Positions 56,846 through 64,000 of a stretch of 64,000 nt of DNA are shown piece by piece. Source of the stretch: Staphylococcus cohnii subsp. cohnii (GTDB taxonomy: Bacteria > Bacillota > Bacilli > Staphylococcales > Staphylococcaceae). The position numbers and the translations under genes were made by a program. How positions within the stretch are numbered: the first letter of the stretch is position 1; every line of letters begins with the position of its first letter. A model generated the notes under the pieces. It was not told the origin of the DNA. It was given only the letters and a program-made list of their open reading frames with translations, and made no database searches. Location of the stretch: contig NZ_PPQC01000004.1 in NCBI RefSeq assembly GCF_002902365.1, positions 1 through 64,000 on the forward strand, read 5' to 3'.

Positions 56846-56980
56846 TAGCAACTCTTCCTCCTTACTTAATACTTTATAATAAACTAATATTTAGTTTTTA
56901 AACGCTTTAAATGCACCTTTAATGATTTATGTACTTAGTATATAATAACTATAATCTTAATTTTGGGAGTGTTACATTAG

Positions 56981-57532
56981 ATGAAAAATAGTGCGCTTAT
57001 TATTGTTGACTATTCAAATGATTTTGTTGCTGATAATGGCAAATTAACTTGTGGCCTTCCTGGTCAACAAATTGAAAATTATATTGTTGAAAGAATTGAA
57101 GTATATAATAAAAAACAGGCTAATATCTTTTTTCTTATGGATTTACATTATGAAGAAAATAGCTATCATCCAGAAAACAAACTTTTCCCACCACATAATA
57201 TAATAGACACCACTGGAAGAGAACTCTACGGTAAAGTGAATGATATTTATCAGAATATCTTATTTAATGATCATGTTCATTATTTAGATAAAACGCGTTA
57301 TGATTCATTTTGTGGTACACCTTTAGATATTATGTTACGCGAACGTAACATTACTCATTTGGAAATTGTCGGTGTATGTACAGACATTTGTGTACTTCAC
57401 ACTGCTATCACTGCCTACAATTTGGGATATACTATTTCAATTTCTCATAAGGGTGTTGCCTCATTTAATCCAACAGGACATCAATGGGCATTAGATCATT
57501 TTAAAAATTCATTAGGTGCTGAAGTAGAATAA
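56981..57532 (+). CDS. pncA: Nicotinamidase / isochorismatase-family cysteine hydrolase
   Basis: Deamidates nicotinamide to nicotinate, feeding PncB. 183 residues with the triad D10, K104 and C137 (GVCTDICVLHTA) and metal ligands D54 and H56 in DLHYEEN. Nearby pncB and nadE support the role but lie on a different transcript. Other isochorismatase-like activities cannot be excluded by sequence. Confidence 0.85.
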   Translation: MKNSALIIVDYSNDFVADNGKLTCGLPGQQIENYIVERIEVYNKKQANIFFLMDLHYEENSYHPENKLFPPHNIIDTTGRELYGKVNDIYQNILFNDHVHYLDKTRYDSFCGTPLDIMLRERNITHLEIVGVCTDICVLHTAITAYNLGYTISISHKGVASFNPTGHQWALDHFKNSLGAEVE

Positions 57533-57587
57533 CAATAGAAAATCATGATAAAATAAAATTAAATAAAAAATTAAGGAGAATTAAAAC

Positions 57588-58514
57588 ATGGCAAAAACTT
57601 ATATTTTCGGTCATAAAAATCCAGATACAGATGCAATTTCATCAGCTATTATTATGGCAGACTTTGAACAACAAACAGGAAATACAGAGGCAACACCTTA
57701 TCGTTTGGGTGAGGTAGGACCTGAGACTCAATATGCATTAGATCATTTTAATGTAGACACACCAGAATTACTTAGTGATGATTTAAATAATCAAAATGTT
57801 ATTTTAGTTGACCATAATGAATTCCAACAAAGTGCTGATACGATTGACAAGTCATCAATTCAACATGTCGTTGATCATCATAGAATTTCAAACTTTGAAA
57901 CTGCAGCACCATTGTATTATCGCGCAGAGCCAGTAGGTTGTACTGCAACAATCTTATACAAAATGTACAAAGAACGCGGATTTGAAATCAAACCTGAAAT
58001 TGCTGGTTTAATGATTTCTGCTATCATTTCAGATAGCCTACTATTTAAATCACCAACTTGTACACAACAAGATATTGACGCTGCTGAAGCTTTAAAATCA
58101 ATTGCAGACATTGACTTAGAATCCTATGGTCTAGAAATGTTAAAAGCAGGTGCATCTACAACAGATAAAACTGCATCTGAACTGTTAAATATGGATGCGA
58201 AATCATTTAATATGGGTGACTATATTACACGTATTGGTCAAGTTAATACTGTAGATATTGATGAAGTATTCCAACGTCAAGAAGAGTTAGAAAAAGAAAT
58301 GTTAGAAGTGAGTACAAACGAAAAATATGATTTATTTGTATTGCTTGTAACTGATATCATTAACAGTAACTCTAAGATTTTAGTCGTTGGTGCTGAAAAA
58401 GATAAAGTAGGCAATGCATTCAATGTTCAACTAGACAACAATACTGCATTTTTACCAGGTGTTGTATCTCGTAAAAAACAAGTTGTACCACAAATTACAG
58501 AAGCTTTAAGTTAA
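57588..58514 (+). CDS. ppaC: Manganese-dependent inorganic pyrophosphatase
   Basis: Family II pyrophosphatase of 308 residues, clearing PPi in the cytoplasm. DHH-domain ligands: GHKNPDTDA (H9, D13, D15), VDHNE and VDHHRISNF (DHH). C-terminal DHHA2 domain with GVVSRKKQVVPQ, which binds substrate. AAGGAG before ATG, 55 bases after the nicotinamidase stop. Confidence 0.96.
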   Translation: MAKTYIFGHKNPDTDAISSAIIMADFEQQTGNTEATPYRLGEVGPETQYALDHFNVDTPELLSDDLNNQNVILVDHNEFQQSADTIDKSSIQHVVDHHRISNFETAAPLYYRAEPVGCTATILYKMYKERGFEIKPEIAGLMISAIISDSLLFKSPTCTQQDIDAAEALKSIADIDLESYGLEMLKAGASTTDKTASELLNMDAKSFNMGDYITRIGQVNTVDIDEVFQRQEELEKEMLEVSTNEKYDLFVLLVTDIINSNSKILVVGAEKDKVGNAFNVQLDNNTAFLPGVVSRKKQVVPQITEALS

Positions 58515-58575
58515 TTTCATACTTTATCAATATATAACGCTATAATAATAAAAACTTAAATAGTTTACTATATAG

Positions 58576-58614
58576 AAAAACTGGAACATAATAATAATTA
58601 TGTTCCAGTTTTTT
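58576..58614 (+). terminator. Terminator of ppaC
   Basis: AAAAACTGGAACATA pairs with TATGTTCCAGTTTTTT; 62 bases after the stop. A T-run follows. Confidence 0.93.
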
Positions 58615-58665
58615 ATCCATCATTTTAAACTATCTAAATCACCAATATACTAGGAGGAATAATAT

Positions 58666-60045
58666 TTGAATTCAATAGAACAATCTTTCCACAATAGTAA
58701 ACAATATTTTAATACTCATGAAACCAAATCACTTAAATTCAGAAAAAAGCAACTCAAACAATTAAGTAAGAGTATTAAAAACTATGAAAGTGAATTACTT
58801 GAAGCTTTTCAAAAAGATTTAGGTAAAAATAAAGTAGAAGCCTATGCAACTGAGATTGGCTTTACATTAAAAAATATTAAATCAGCTCGTAAAGAGCTTA
58901 AAAATTGGGCGAAAACCAAACAAGTAAACACACCATTATTCATGTTCCCTACTAAAAGCTACATTATGAAAGAACCTTATGGCACAGTACTCATTATCGG
59001 ACCTTTTAACTATCCATTCCAATTGTTAATAGAACCGTTAATTGGTGCAATTGCTGCAGGGAATACTGTGATACTAAAGCCTTCTGAGTTCACACCTAAT
59101 GTATCTGGTGTCATACAGCAAATCATTGCCGATGCATTTGATCCTGAATACATTAATATCATTCAAGGAAATGCTGATACAACTCAAACTTTACTTCAAT
59201 TTCCTTTTGATTATATTTTCTTTACAGGTAGTGAACAAGTTGGACGCGTTGTTTATAATGCAGCAAGTAAAAACTTAACACCAGTAACTTTAGAGCTAGG
59301 TGGAAAGTCACCTACAATCATTGATGAGAGTGCAAATATTAAAGTTGCAAGTGAACGTATTTGTTTTGGTAAGTTTACAAATGCTGGGCAAACTTGTGTT
59401 GCACCGGATTACTTACTTGTAAACCGCAAAGTTAAAGATGAACTCATCAGTGCATTAAAAAAGACAATCACTGAATTTTATGGCACAAACATTCAAGATA
59501 GTCCGGACTATGGACGAATTGTAAACAAAAAACATTATCATCGTTTAAACGAATTATTAAATATTCATCACCCTGAAATTACTTTTGGTGGTCAAACTGA
59601 CATTGATGAAAATTTTATTGCACCTACTATTATAGAAGGTACGACTTTCGATTCAAAAATTATGGAAAATGAGATTTTCGGCCCAATTTTACCTATTATA
59701 ACTTATGATGATTTTGACGAAGCAATTGATTTAATACGTACTAAACCTAAACCACTAAGCCTTTATTTATTTAGTGAAGATGAAAATAGTTCAGAGAGAA
59801 TATTAAATGAATTATCATTTGGTGGCGGTGCAATCAATGATACCCTTATGCATTTAGCAAATCCTAACTTACCTTTTGGCGGTGTTGGTGCTTCCGGTAT
59901 AGGAAAATATCATGGAAAATACTCATTTGATACTTTTAGTCATGATAAATCTTATATTTTCAAATCTACAAGACTTGAATCAAGCCTACTGTTCCCTCCT
60001 TATAAAGGAAAATTTAAATATATTAAAGCATTTTTCAACAAATAG
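58666..60045 (+). CDS. Aldehyde dehydrogenase, class 3-like
   Basis: NAD(P)-dependent aldehyde oxidation, 459 residues, the shorter ALDH3/YwdH type. Catalytic glutamate in LELGGKSPT and cysteine in NAGQTCVAPDY; cofactor fold GPFNYPFQL. The hydrophobic-basic C-terminus (FFNK end) suggests membrane association, as in fatty aldehyde dehydrogenases. TTG start with AGGAGG. Corresponds to the S. aureus gene often called aldA2/aldH. Confidence 0.92.
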   Translation: MNSIEQSFHNSKQYFNTHETKSLKFRKKQLKQLSKSIKNYESELLEAFQKDLGKNKVEAYATEIGFTLKNIKSARKELKNWAKTKQVNTPLFMFPTKSYIMKEPYGTVLIIGPFNYPFQLLIEPLIGAIAAGNTVILKPSEFTPNVSGVIQQIIADAFDPEYINIIQGNADTTQTLLQFPFDYIFFTGSEQVGRVVYNAASKNLTPVTLELGGKSPTIIDESANIKVASERICFGKFTNAGQTCVAPDYLLVNRKVKDELISALKKTITEFYGTNIQDSPDYGRIVNKKHYHRLNELLNIHHPEITFGGQTDIDENFIAPTIIEGTTFDSKIMENEIFGPILPIITYDDFDEAIDLIRTKPKPLSLYLFSEDENSSERILNELSFGGGAINDTLMHLANPNLPFGGVGASGIGKYHGKYSFDTFSHDKSYIFKSTRLESSLLFPPYKGKFKYIKAFFNK

Positions 60046-60057
60046 TATTTTGATATA

Positions 60058-60095
60058 TTAAAGCCCGAAAACTTAGTATAGTTTCCGGGCTTTTT
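60058..60095. terminator. Bidirectional terminator, aldehyde dehydrogenase / lactonase
   Basis: AAAGCCCGAAAAC pairs, one mismatch, with GTTTCCGGGCTTT between convergent genes. Confidence 0.88.
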
Positions 60096-60106
60096 ATCAT
60101 TTATTT

Positions 60107-61144
60107 TTATTTTAAGAACTGAACACAAACACCTTCTGGCGCATTTTGTGATTCATCTGATTTCTCTAATTTTCCAGTAACTTTATCTCGCTTAAATACA
60201 ACTACTTCATAATTACCTTCTTGGTGAGCACAAACTAAGAAATCATCTGATTCAGTAATATTAAAATCACGTGGAAATGCTCCTCCGCTCGCGACTATAT
60301 CTACAAGTGAAATTGTTGATCCATTGTCTCCAACTTTAAATATAGCAATACTATCATGTCCTCTATTGCTGATATATAGGAATTTTTGATCATGAGATAA
60401 TCTTACTGCAGCTAATTTTGTTGCACCTTCAAAATTTTCGGGTATTGTTGCATGGCGTTCAATTTCTGAGAATTCACCATTTTCATATGCCATGACACTT
60501 ACAATATTTGATAATTCATGTACAACATAAGCAATTTTGCCATTTTCATGGAATGAAATATGTCGTGGCCCATCTCCAGGCTCAAAATCATATACAGCAT
60601 ATTCACTGTAGCCATTATCTCCAAATTCATACGTCACAATCTTGTCAGTCCCTAAATCCATGGCTACCACATATTTTTCATCTGGCGTTATACCAAGGTA
60701 ATGGACATGAGGCTGTTCTTGTCTTTCTAAAGGGCCTGTTGGATAATCATGTGCTAACTCTTGGATTAAACGAATAACTTCACCAGTAGTCGGATTCGCT
60801 TCATAAATACGAGCCAGTCCTGCACCATAAACTGCCTCAAAAATATATTTTCCATCTGGTGAAACTGAAACATAACATCCACTACCTTTTGTTGAAGCTA
60901 AACATTTATTAATAAGGCTAAGTTTGCTATCTTTTTCTATTTTAAAACTTGCGATACCACAGTTTTCACCTTCACGTGTGACAGCATATAAAAATGAATG
61001 ATGCTGATTCACGTATGTTGATGCTTCTAATTCATACCCCGTTTCTATCTCGACAACCGTTCCTGTTTGTTCATCTAATTCAAAACGGTAAATGCCCTTC
61101 CCCTCTTTTTTCGTATATGAACCGATATATCCTACTGTAGTCAT
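60107..61144 (-). CDS. Lactonase, 7-bladed beta-propeller (6-phosphogluconolactonase-like)
   Basis: 345-residue cytoplasmic beta-propeller of the YkgB/Pgl lactonase family. Recurrent blades include [43 protein letters not shown] and [19 protein letters not shown]. Family members hydrolyse 6-phosphogluconolactone in the pentose phosphate pathway; this assignment is family-level. GGAGGGG upstream of ATG. Divergent from the YolD-like gene. Confidence 0.85.
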   Translation of the reverse strand: MTTVGYIGSYTKKEGKGIYRFELDEQTGTVVEIETGYELEASTYVNQHHSFLYAVTREGENCGIASFKIEKDSKLSLINKCLASTKGSGCYVSVSPDGKYIFEAVYGAGLARIYEANPTTGEVIRLIQELAHDYPTGPLERQEQPHVHYLGITPDEKYVVAMDLGTDKIVTYEFGDNGYSEYAVYDFEPGDGPRHISFHENGKIAYVVHELSNIVSVMAYENGEFSEIERHATIPENFEGATKLAAVRLSHDQKFLYISNRGHDSIAIFKVGDNGSTISLVDIVASGGAFPRDFNITESDDFLVCAHQEGNYEVVVFKRDKVTGKLEKSDESQNAPEGVCVQFLK

Positions 61145-61458
61145 GTAAACCCCTCCATATTATGATACTTTCATTTTAATAAATATTAATACTAAATGAC
61201 AATATAATGGTTTTAGCGTTAATACGCCGTTTATAAATATTCCTATTGAAACTTGTATGACATAAATATATTTTCCTTTTATGAAACTGATTTATCTTAA
61301 TTAAACTTATCATTTTCTAGCTTTCATTTTAATTATTATCTATTTTCTATTATAAGATAACTAAGTTTTCAAACATTGGAATCCACATTCTATTAAATAT
61401 TGAAAAATAACTTGCAATAATACGAACAAGTGTTCTATTATTAAGTTGAGGTGATTGG
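61145..61458. other. Divergent intergenic region with LexA box
   Basis: Holds promoters for the lactonase and YolD-like genes. Apart from the LexA box (61423-61436), a small palindrome TAGCGTTAATACGC (61214-61227) recurs as TAGCGTTAATACGCTA at the ftnA stop (29332-29347). Confidence 0.5.
61423..61436. promoter_or_regulatory. LexA (SOS) box upstream of the YolD-like gene
   Basis: CGAACAAGTGTTCT contains GAAC-N4-GTTC, the core of the firmicute SOS box CGAACRNRYGTTYC-type sites, 23 bases before the start codon, placed to cover the promoter. YolD-like genes are SOS-controlled in other firmicutes. Confidence 0.75.
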
Positions 61459-61884
61459 ATGTGTTCAAGTAAATATAATAATAAAGAGACTGATTACAGA
61501 AAAATACCTAGAGAAAAATTAAATCCTAATATTCCACAAGGGCGTGGTATGGTTAAATGGGCTCCTTTTGCAACGTTACCCGAACAATTTGAGGCAGTAC
61601 AACAACATATCATTGATCAAAATAAAATTGACCGTCCTATTTTATCAGACGATCAATTAAATGAACTCAATATCCAACTACATCAAGCACTACATGCGAA
61701 TACACCAGTGAGTATCGAATACTATAAGAATGGTTGGTTAGAATATATCACATTGGAAATTAAGAATATTGATATGCTTCATATGTATTTAGAAGGATAT
61801 CCACTTGCTACTCCAAACACAATAAAATTATCGCTTTTTGATATCACAAGTATAAATCTAAAGCACCAGCCAAAGTCGTATTAA
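61459..61884 (+). CDS. YolD-like protein, SOS-controlled
   Basis: 141 residues, YolD-like family: N-terminal RGMVKWAPFATLPEQFEAVQ is the family hallmark, and the C-terminal half carries beta-strands with SIEYYKNGWLEYITLEIKNID. YolD-type genes usually accompany UmuC-like polymerase genes (YqjW/YqjX in B. subtilis); no such gene is adjacent here, though dinB is elsewhere in the window. GAGGTG precedes the ATG. Molecular role unknown. Confidence 0.85.
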   Translation: MCSSKYNNKETDYRKIPREKLNPNIPQGRGMVKWAPFATLPEQFEAVQQHIIDQNKIDRPILSDDQLNELNIQLHQALHANTPVSIEYYKNGWLEYITLEIKNIDMLHMYLEGYPLATPNTIKLSLFDITSINLKHQPKSY

Positions 61885-61913
61885 AAGTCAATTATTGGGT
61901 GCATTTAATTCCT

Positions 61914-62021
61914 AGTCTTTCGACTGCATAAACCACCGTAACATCTGCATCCTGCAGCTCTCTTGTTTTAGGTTCACAGTCTTTCGACTGCATAAGCCTC
62001 CGTAACATCTGCATTCTGCAG
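61914..62021. repeat. Tandem pair of 44-bp repeats, period 64 bp
   Basis: 61914-61957 and 61978-62021 agree in all but four bases, starting AGTCTTTCGACTGCATAA and ending CTGCAG. The second copy runs into the hairpin at 61996-62033. The first copy has only half of that hairpin, so it looks like a partial duplication. Confidence 0.85.
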
Positions 62022-62041
62022 ATGTACGGAGGCTAAAAAAA
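61996..62041. terminator. Terminator, YolD-like gene / small membrane protein gene
   Basis: GCCTCCGT-A-ACATCTGCA pairs with TGCAGATGT-ACGGAGGC around a 3-base loop, followed by TAAAAAAAA. The plus strand has A-run rather than T-run after it, so it best terminates the minus-strand gene and may also serve the YolD-like gene. Confidence 0.75.
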
Positions 62042-62071
62042 ATAGAACACTCAAAAGTGTTCTATCAATAA

Positions 62072-62242
62072 TTAATTATTAGATTCGATGTCTGAAACGA
62101 TTTCTTTTGTTTTATTTTCGATATCTTCAAAGTCTTTTTTGAAAATATAAGCAAATACAACAGCACCTATTCCTGCTGCTAACGATACAGTAAGAATTGT
62201 ACCGAATACAAATTTAAATAAACCTTTAATAAAATTCCACAT
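62072..62242 (-). CDS. Small single-pass membrane protein
   Basis: 56 residues beginning MWNFIKGLFKFVFGTILTVS. One transmembrane helix (about 12-34) with a glycine-rich middle (LAAGIGAVVFAYIF), then an acidic-basic helical tail IENKTKEIVSDIESNN. GAGGTGAAACAG before the ATG supports translation. I do not recognise a family; size and form resemble type I toxins and small stress peptides, but the long charged tail differs. A TATAAT at 62386-62391 on this strand may be its promoter. Confidence 0.7.
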   Translation of the reverse strand: MWNFIKGLFKFVFGTILTVSLAAGIGAVVFAYIFKKDFEDIENKTKEIVSDIESNN

Positions 62243-62473
62243 TCTGTTTCACCTCAATAATTTATTAACATGTCTAACATTAATGATAGCATACTTAAAG
62301 ACATCAATAAATATCTACCCTTTTTCAAATAAATTATTCTTAACATTCATAATATAAAATTACATTATGAATGTACTAAATAACTATTATACCCTAATAT
62401 AGTTTGAAAAGAACTGGAATATTAATAACCATTTGAAGTAAACATGATACTACTATAAAATAATTATTAGATA

Positions 62474-62530
62474 CTAATTCCCCCACCAAGTTGACAGAGC
62501 ATCTCTTAATTGTCCATAGTAATTTAACAT
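62474..62530 (-). CDS. Possible 18-residue double-tryptophan peptide
   Basis: ATG at 62530 with GAGGTGAT (62535-62542) at ideal 6-base spacing; stop TAG. Product MLNYYGQLRDALSTWWGN: 18 residues, net charge about zero, aromatic-rich, with WW near the C-terminus. No signal peptide. Upstream TTACTG and TAAAAT spaced 17 bases could be its promoter. Divergent from the C45 gene. Size and WW motif recall streptococcal XIP-type pheromone precursors, but no Rgg-like regulator is visible. Could also be a leader peptide or chance ORF. Confidence 0.5.
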   Translation of the reverse strand: MLNYYGQLRDALSTWWGN

Positions 62531-62621
62531 AATCATCACCTCATTCAACTAAATTAAGCTTTAGTTTTAAAAGTTAATTTTATGATAACTTCCACACAAC
62601 AGTAATACAATTAACATGACG

Positions 62622-62646
62622 TTACAATGAGATAACATTATTGTAA
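62622..62646. promoter_or_regulatory. Operator-like inverted repeat between peptide ORF and C45 gene
   Basis: TTACAAT (62622-62628) and ATTGTAA (62640-62646) form a dyad with 18-base centre spacing; the middle also reads ATAAC against GTTAC-type arms. It lies 28 bases before the C45 start in a divergent intergenic region. Confidence 0.45.
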
Positions 62647-62673
62647 GGTTACACTTAACATAGGAGTTTTTTT

Positions 62674-63714
62674 ATGCAAAAAGTACAATCAGATATTTTA
62701 ACACATCGAGGATCACATTTTGATTTAGGCATCAAAACTGCTCAATGGATGCAACAAACGCCAATACTAAAAAATAGAGAAAAAGAATGGAAAAAGCGTA
62801 TGCCTAGATTTGATATAAATATTAAAGAAACATATGATATTTTCCAAATATACTCACCACAAATTTGGGAAGAAATAAAAGGTATGCAAGAGGTCTTAAA
62901 CCTTCCTACCAAACAAATGATACTAAACTTCGGGCATTATCGTTTTACACCATTAAAAAATAGCGGTTGCACTGTATTTTTAGGAAATGATTACATGGTA
63001 CGCAACTACGATTATCATCCTGCCACTTATGATGGTCGATATTTATTATTTCAACCAAATGATGGTGGTTTAGCACAGATTGGCCCAACCTCACGTGTAA
63101 CTGGAAGAATGGATGGAATGAACGAAGCTGGTCTTTCTATGGGTTACAATTTCATGCATCGTAAACATCCTGGTGATGGTTTTGTATGTTACATGATTGG
63201 CAGAATTATTTTGCAGTATTGTAAAACTGTACCAGAAGCAATTCAATTGTTAAAAGAAATCCCACATAGAAGTTCGTTTAGTTACATTGTTATGGATAAA
63301 AACCTAGAACATGCAATCATTGAAGTTACACCTCGTTCGATTAATGTGCGTTATGACCAAACTTGTACGAATCACTTTAAATTATTAACACATGAAAATA
63401 GAAATTATACAGCAGAATCAGAAGCGCGTTTAGAACGGCTTATTAAGCATAAACCGACACACTTAAATAAAGCAGAGGCCTTCAAGCTATTTAATAATCC
63501 ACAGTATAAAATTTACAGTAAATTATTTAAAAGTTGGTCAGGAACAATACATACAAGTATGTATGAACCACAAAGTTTAACTGCACATATTGCAATCGGG
63601 GAAAATAATCATCCGACCATAATAAACTTTACAGATTGGCTTAATGGGCAAGCTTTATCAACAGATACACTTTTTGGTCATTTAGATACCGAGTTAACTT
63701 TTGCAACATATTAA
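62674..63714 (+). CDS. C45-family acyltransferase/peptidase-like Ntn hydrolase
   Basis: 346 residues of the C45 family (acyl-CoA:6-aminopenicillanate acyltransferase-like). Nucleophile-type cysteine C99 in NSGCTVF, followed by the characteristic VRNYDYHPATYDGR and NEAGLSMGYNF. Ntn hydrolases of this kind cleave themselves before the cysteine; the natural substrate, perhaps an acyl-amide or acyl-homoserine lactone, is unknown. AGGAG before ATG. Divergent from the 18-residue peptide ORF. No signal peptide. Confidence 0.83.
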   Translation: MQKVQSDILTHRGSHFDLGIKTAQWMQQTPILKNREKEWKKRMPRFDINIKETYDIFQIYSPQIWEEIKGMQEVLNLPTKQMILNFGHYRFTPLKNSGCTVFLGNDYMVRNYDYHPATYDGRYLLFQPNDGGLAQIGPTSRVTGRMDGMNEAGLSMGYNFMHRKHPGDGFVCYMIGRIILQYCKTVPEAIQLLKEIPHRSSFSYIVMDKNLEHAIIEVTPRSINVRYDQTCTNHFKLLTHENRNYTAESEARLERLIKHKPTHLNKAEAFKLFNNPQYKIYSKLFKSWSGTIHTSMYEPQSLTAHIAIGENNHPTIINFTDWLNGQALSTDTLFGHLDTELTFATY

Positions 63715-63729
63715 ACTATATTAAAAAAG

Positions 63730-63774
63730 TGGGACGATGAAACCTAATTTTATTAAAAAGATTTCATCGCCCCA
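63730..63774. repeat. GTGGGAC-family dispersed repeat hairpin (copy 2)
   Basis: TGGGACGATGAAA pairs with TTTCATCGCCCCA around TATTAAAAAG. The core CTAATTTTATTAAAAAGATTTC nearly duplicates that at 17818-17840. Likely terminator for the C45 gene. Confidence 0.8.
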
Positions 63775-63893
63775 TAACAATAAAGATGACTAGGATCGAA
63801 AAAAGTATAAAATGATTACTTGAGCTGAAGTTCATTAATCCCCTAACAACAAGCACGAATCAGGGACGAGTCGAATCAATGATGTCTCAATAA

Positions 63894-64000
63894 TTAATCA
63901 ATCACTATATCCCCATCAGTAGTATATAGCTCTAAAATGTTATCCCCATTTCCAACTTTTTCATTCTTAAAATGCTTATTATTAACTTTTTTATCACCAT
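63894..64000 (-). CDS. C-terminal end of a DUF4097-type (putative adhesin) gene, partial
   Basis: The last 34 codons of a gene whose start lies outside the window. The product ends NGDNILELYTTDGDIVID, the beta-strand repeat pattern of DUF4097/putative adhesin domains, which often occur with DUF1700 and PadR genes in firmicutes. Frame is open to the window edge. Confidence 0.6.
   Translation of the reverse strand, partial: GDKKVNNKHFKNEKVGNGDNILELYTTDGDIVID

Overview
This AT-rich window is firmicute chromosome. Gene content, gene order and protein identities point to a Staphylococcus close to, but clearly diverged from, S. aureus. It follows the S. aureus perR-Sav1866-sgtB-vraSR-gatCAB-putP-pcrA-ligA-nos block almost gene for gene. 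Some proteins (SgtB, nitric oxide synthase) differ enough from remembered S. aureus sequences to suggest a sister species; the species call is inference. No rRNA, tRNA, CRISPR array, prophage or insertion sequence was recognised.

Layout. 0.5-7 kb: peroxide regulator PerR, a D-2-hydroxyacid dehydrogenase, Bcp peroxiredoxin, a second glutamate-1-semialdehyde aminotransferase, a FUSC membrane protein and the Sav1866-type ABC exporter. 7-15.8 kb: nucleotide phosphatase, MutY, YfhP, a TagGH-like ABC pair with a degenerate ATPase, RecX, glycosyltransferase SgtB and a DJ-1/PfpI protein. 16-25.4 kb: YfkAB radical SAM protein, thioesterase, AmpS, PtpA, YihY, the vraU-vraT-vraS-vraR cell-wall stress operon and methionine aminopeptidase. 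25.5-34.6 kb: second FUSC protein, MurT-GatD (lipid II amidation), ferritin, exonuclease, DinB, a broken DUF3267 gene, 23S rRNA methyltransferase and diacylglycerol kinase. 35-46.4 kb: gatCAB, putP and pcrB-pcrA-ligA-camS. 46.6-54 kb: YerC, purB, NETI/DUF2179, pncB-nadE and nos-pheA. 54-64 kb: SdcS, a beta-helix protein, nicotinamidase, ppaC, aldehyde dehydrogenase, lactonase, a YolD-like gene behind a LexA box, small peptides, a C45 acyltransferase-like protein and the end of a DUF4097 gene.

Functional themes. Peroxide and iron control: perR and ftnA both carry PerR-box-like sites. Cell envelope: SgtB, VraTSR, MurT-GatD, the TagGH-like pair and diacylglycerol kinase. NAD salvage: nicotinamidase, PncB and NadE. 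DNA repair: MutY, RecX, PcrA, LigA, DinB and the SOS-box YolD gene.

Most notable signals: (1) an 18-codon ORF with an ideal ribosome binding site encoding a double-tryptophan peptide, divergent from the C45 gene across an operator-like inverted repeat; (2) two interlocked palindromes just before the Sav1866-type Shine-Dalgarno, able to form a pseudoknot or exclusive hairpins; (3) an ABC ATPase-like protein with every catalytic motif altered; (4) a DUF3267 gene with one in-frame stop; (5) a cAM373-like pheromone heptapeptide in the CamS signal peptide.
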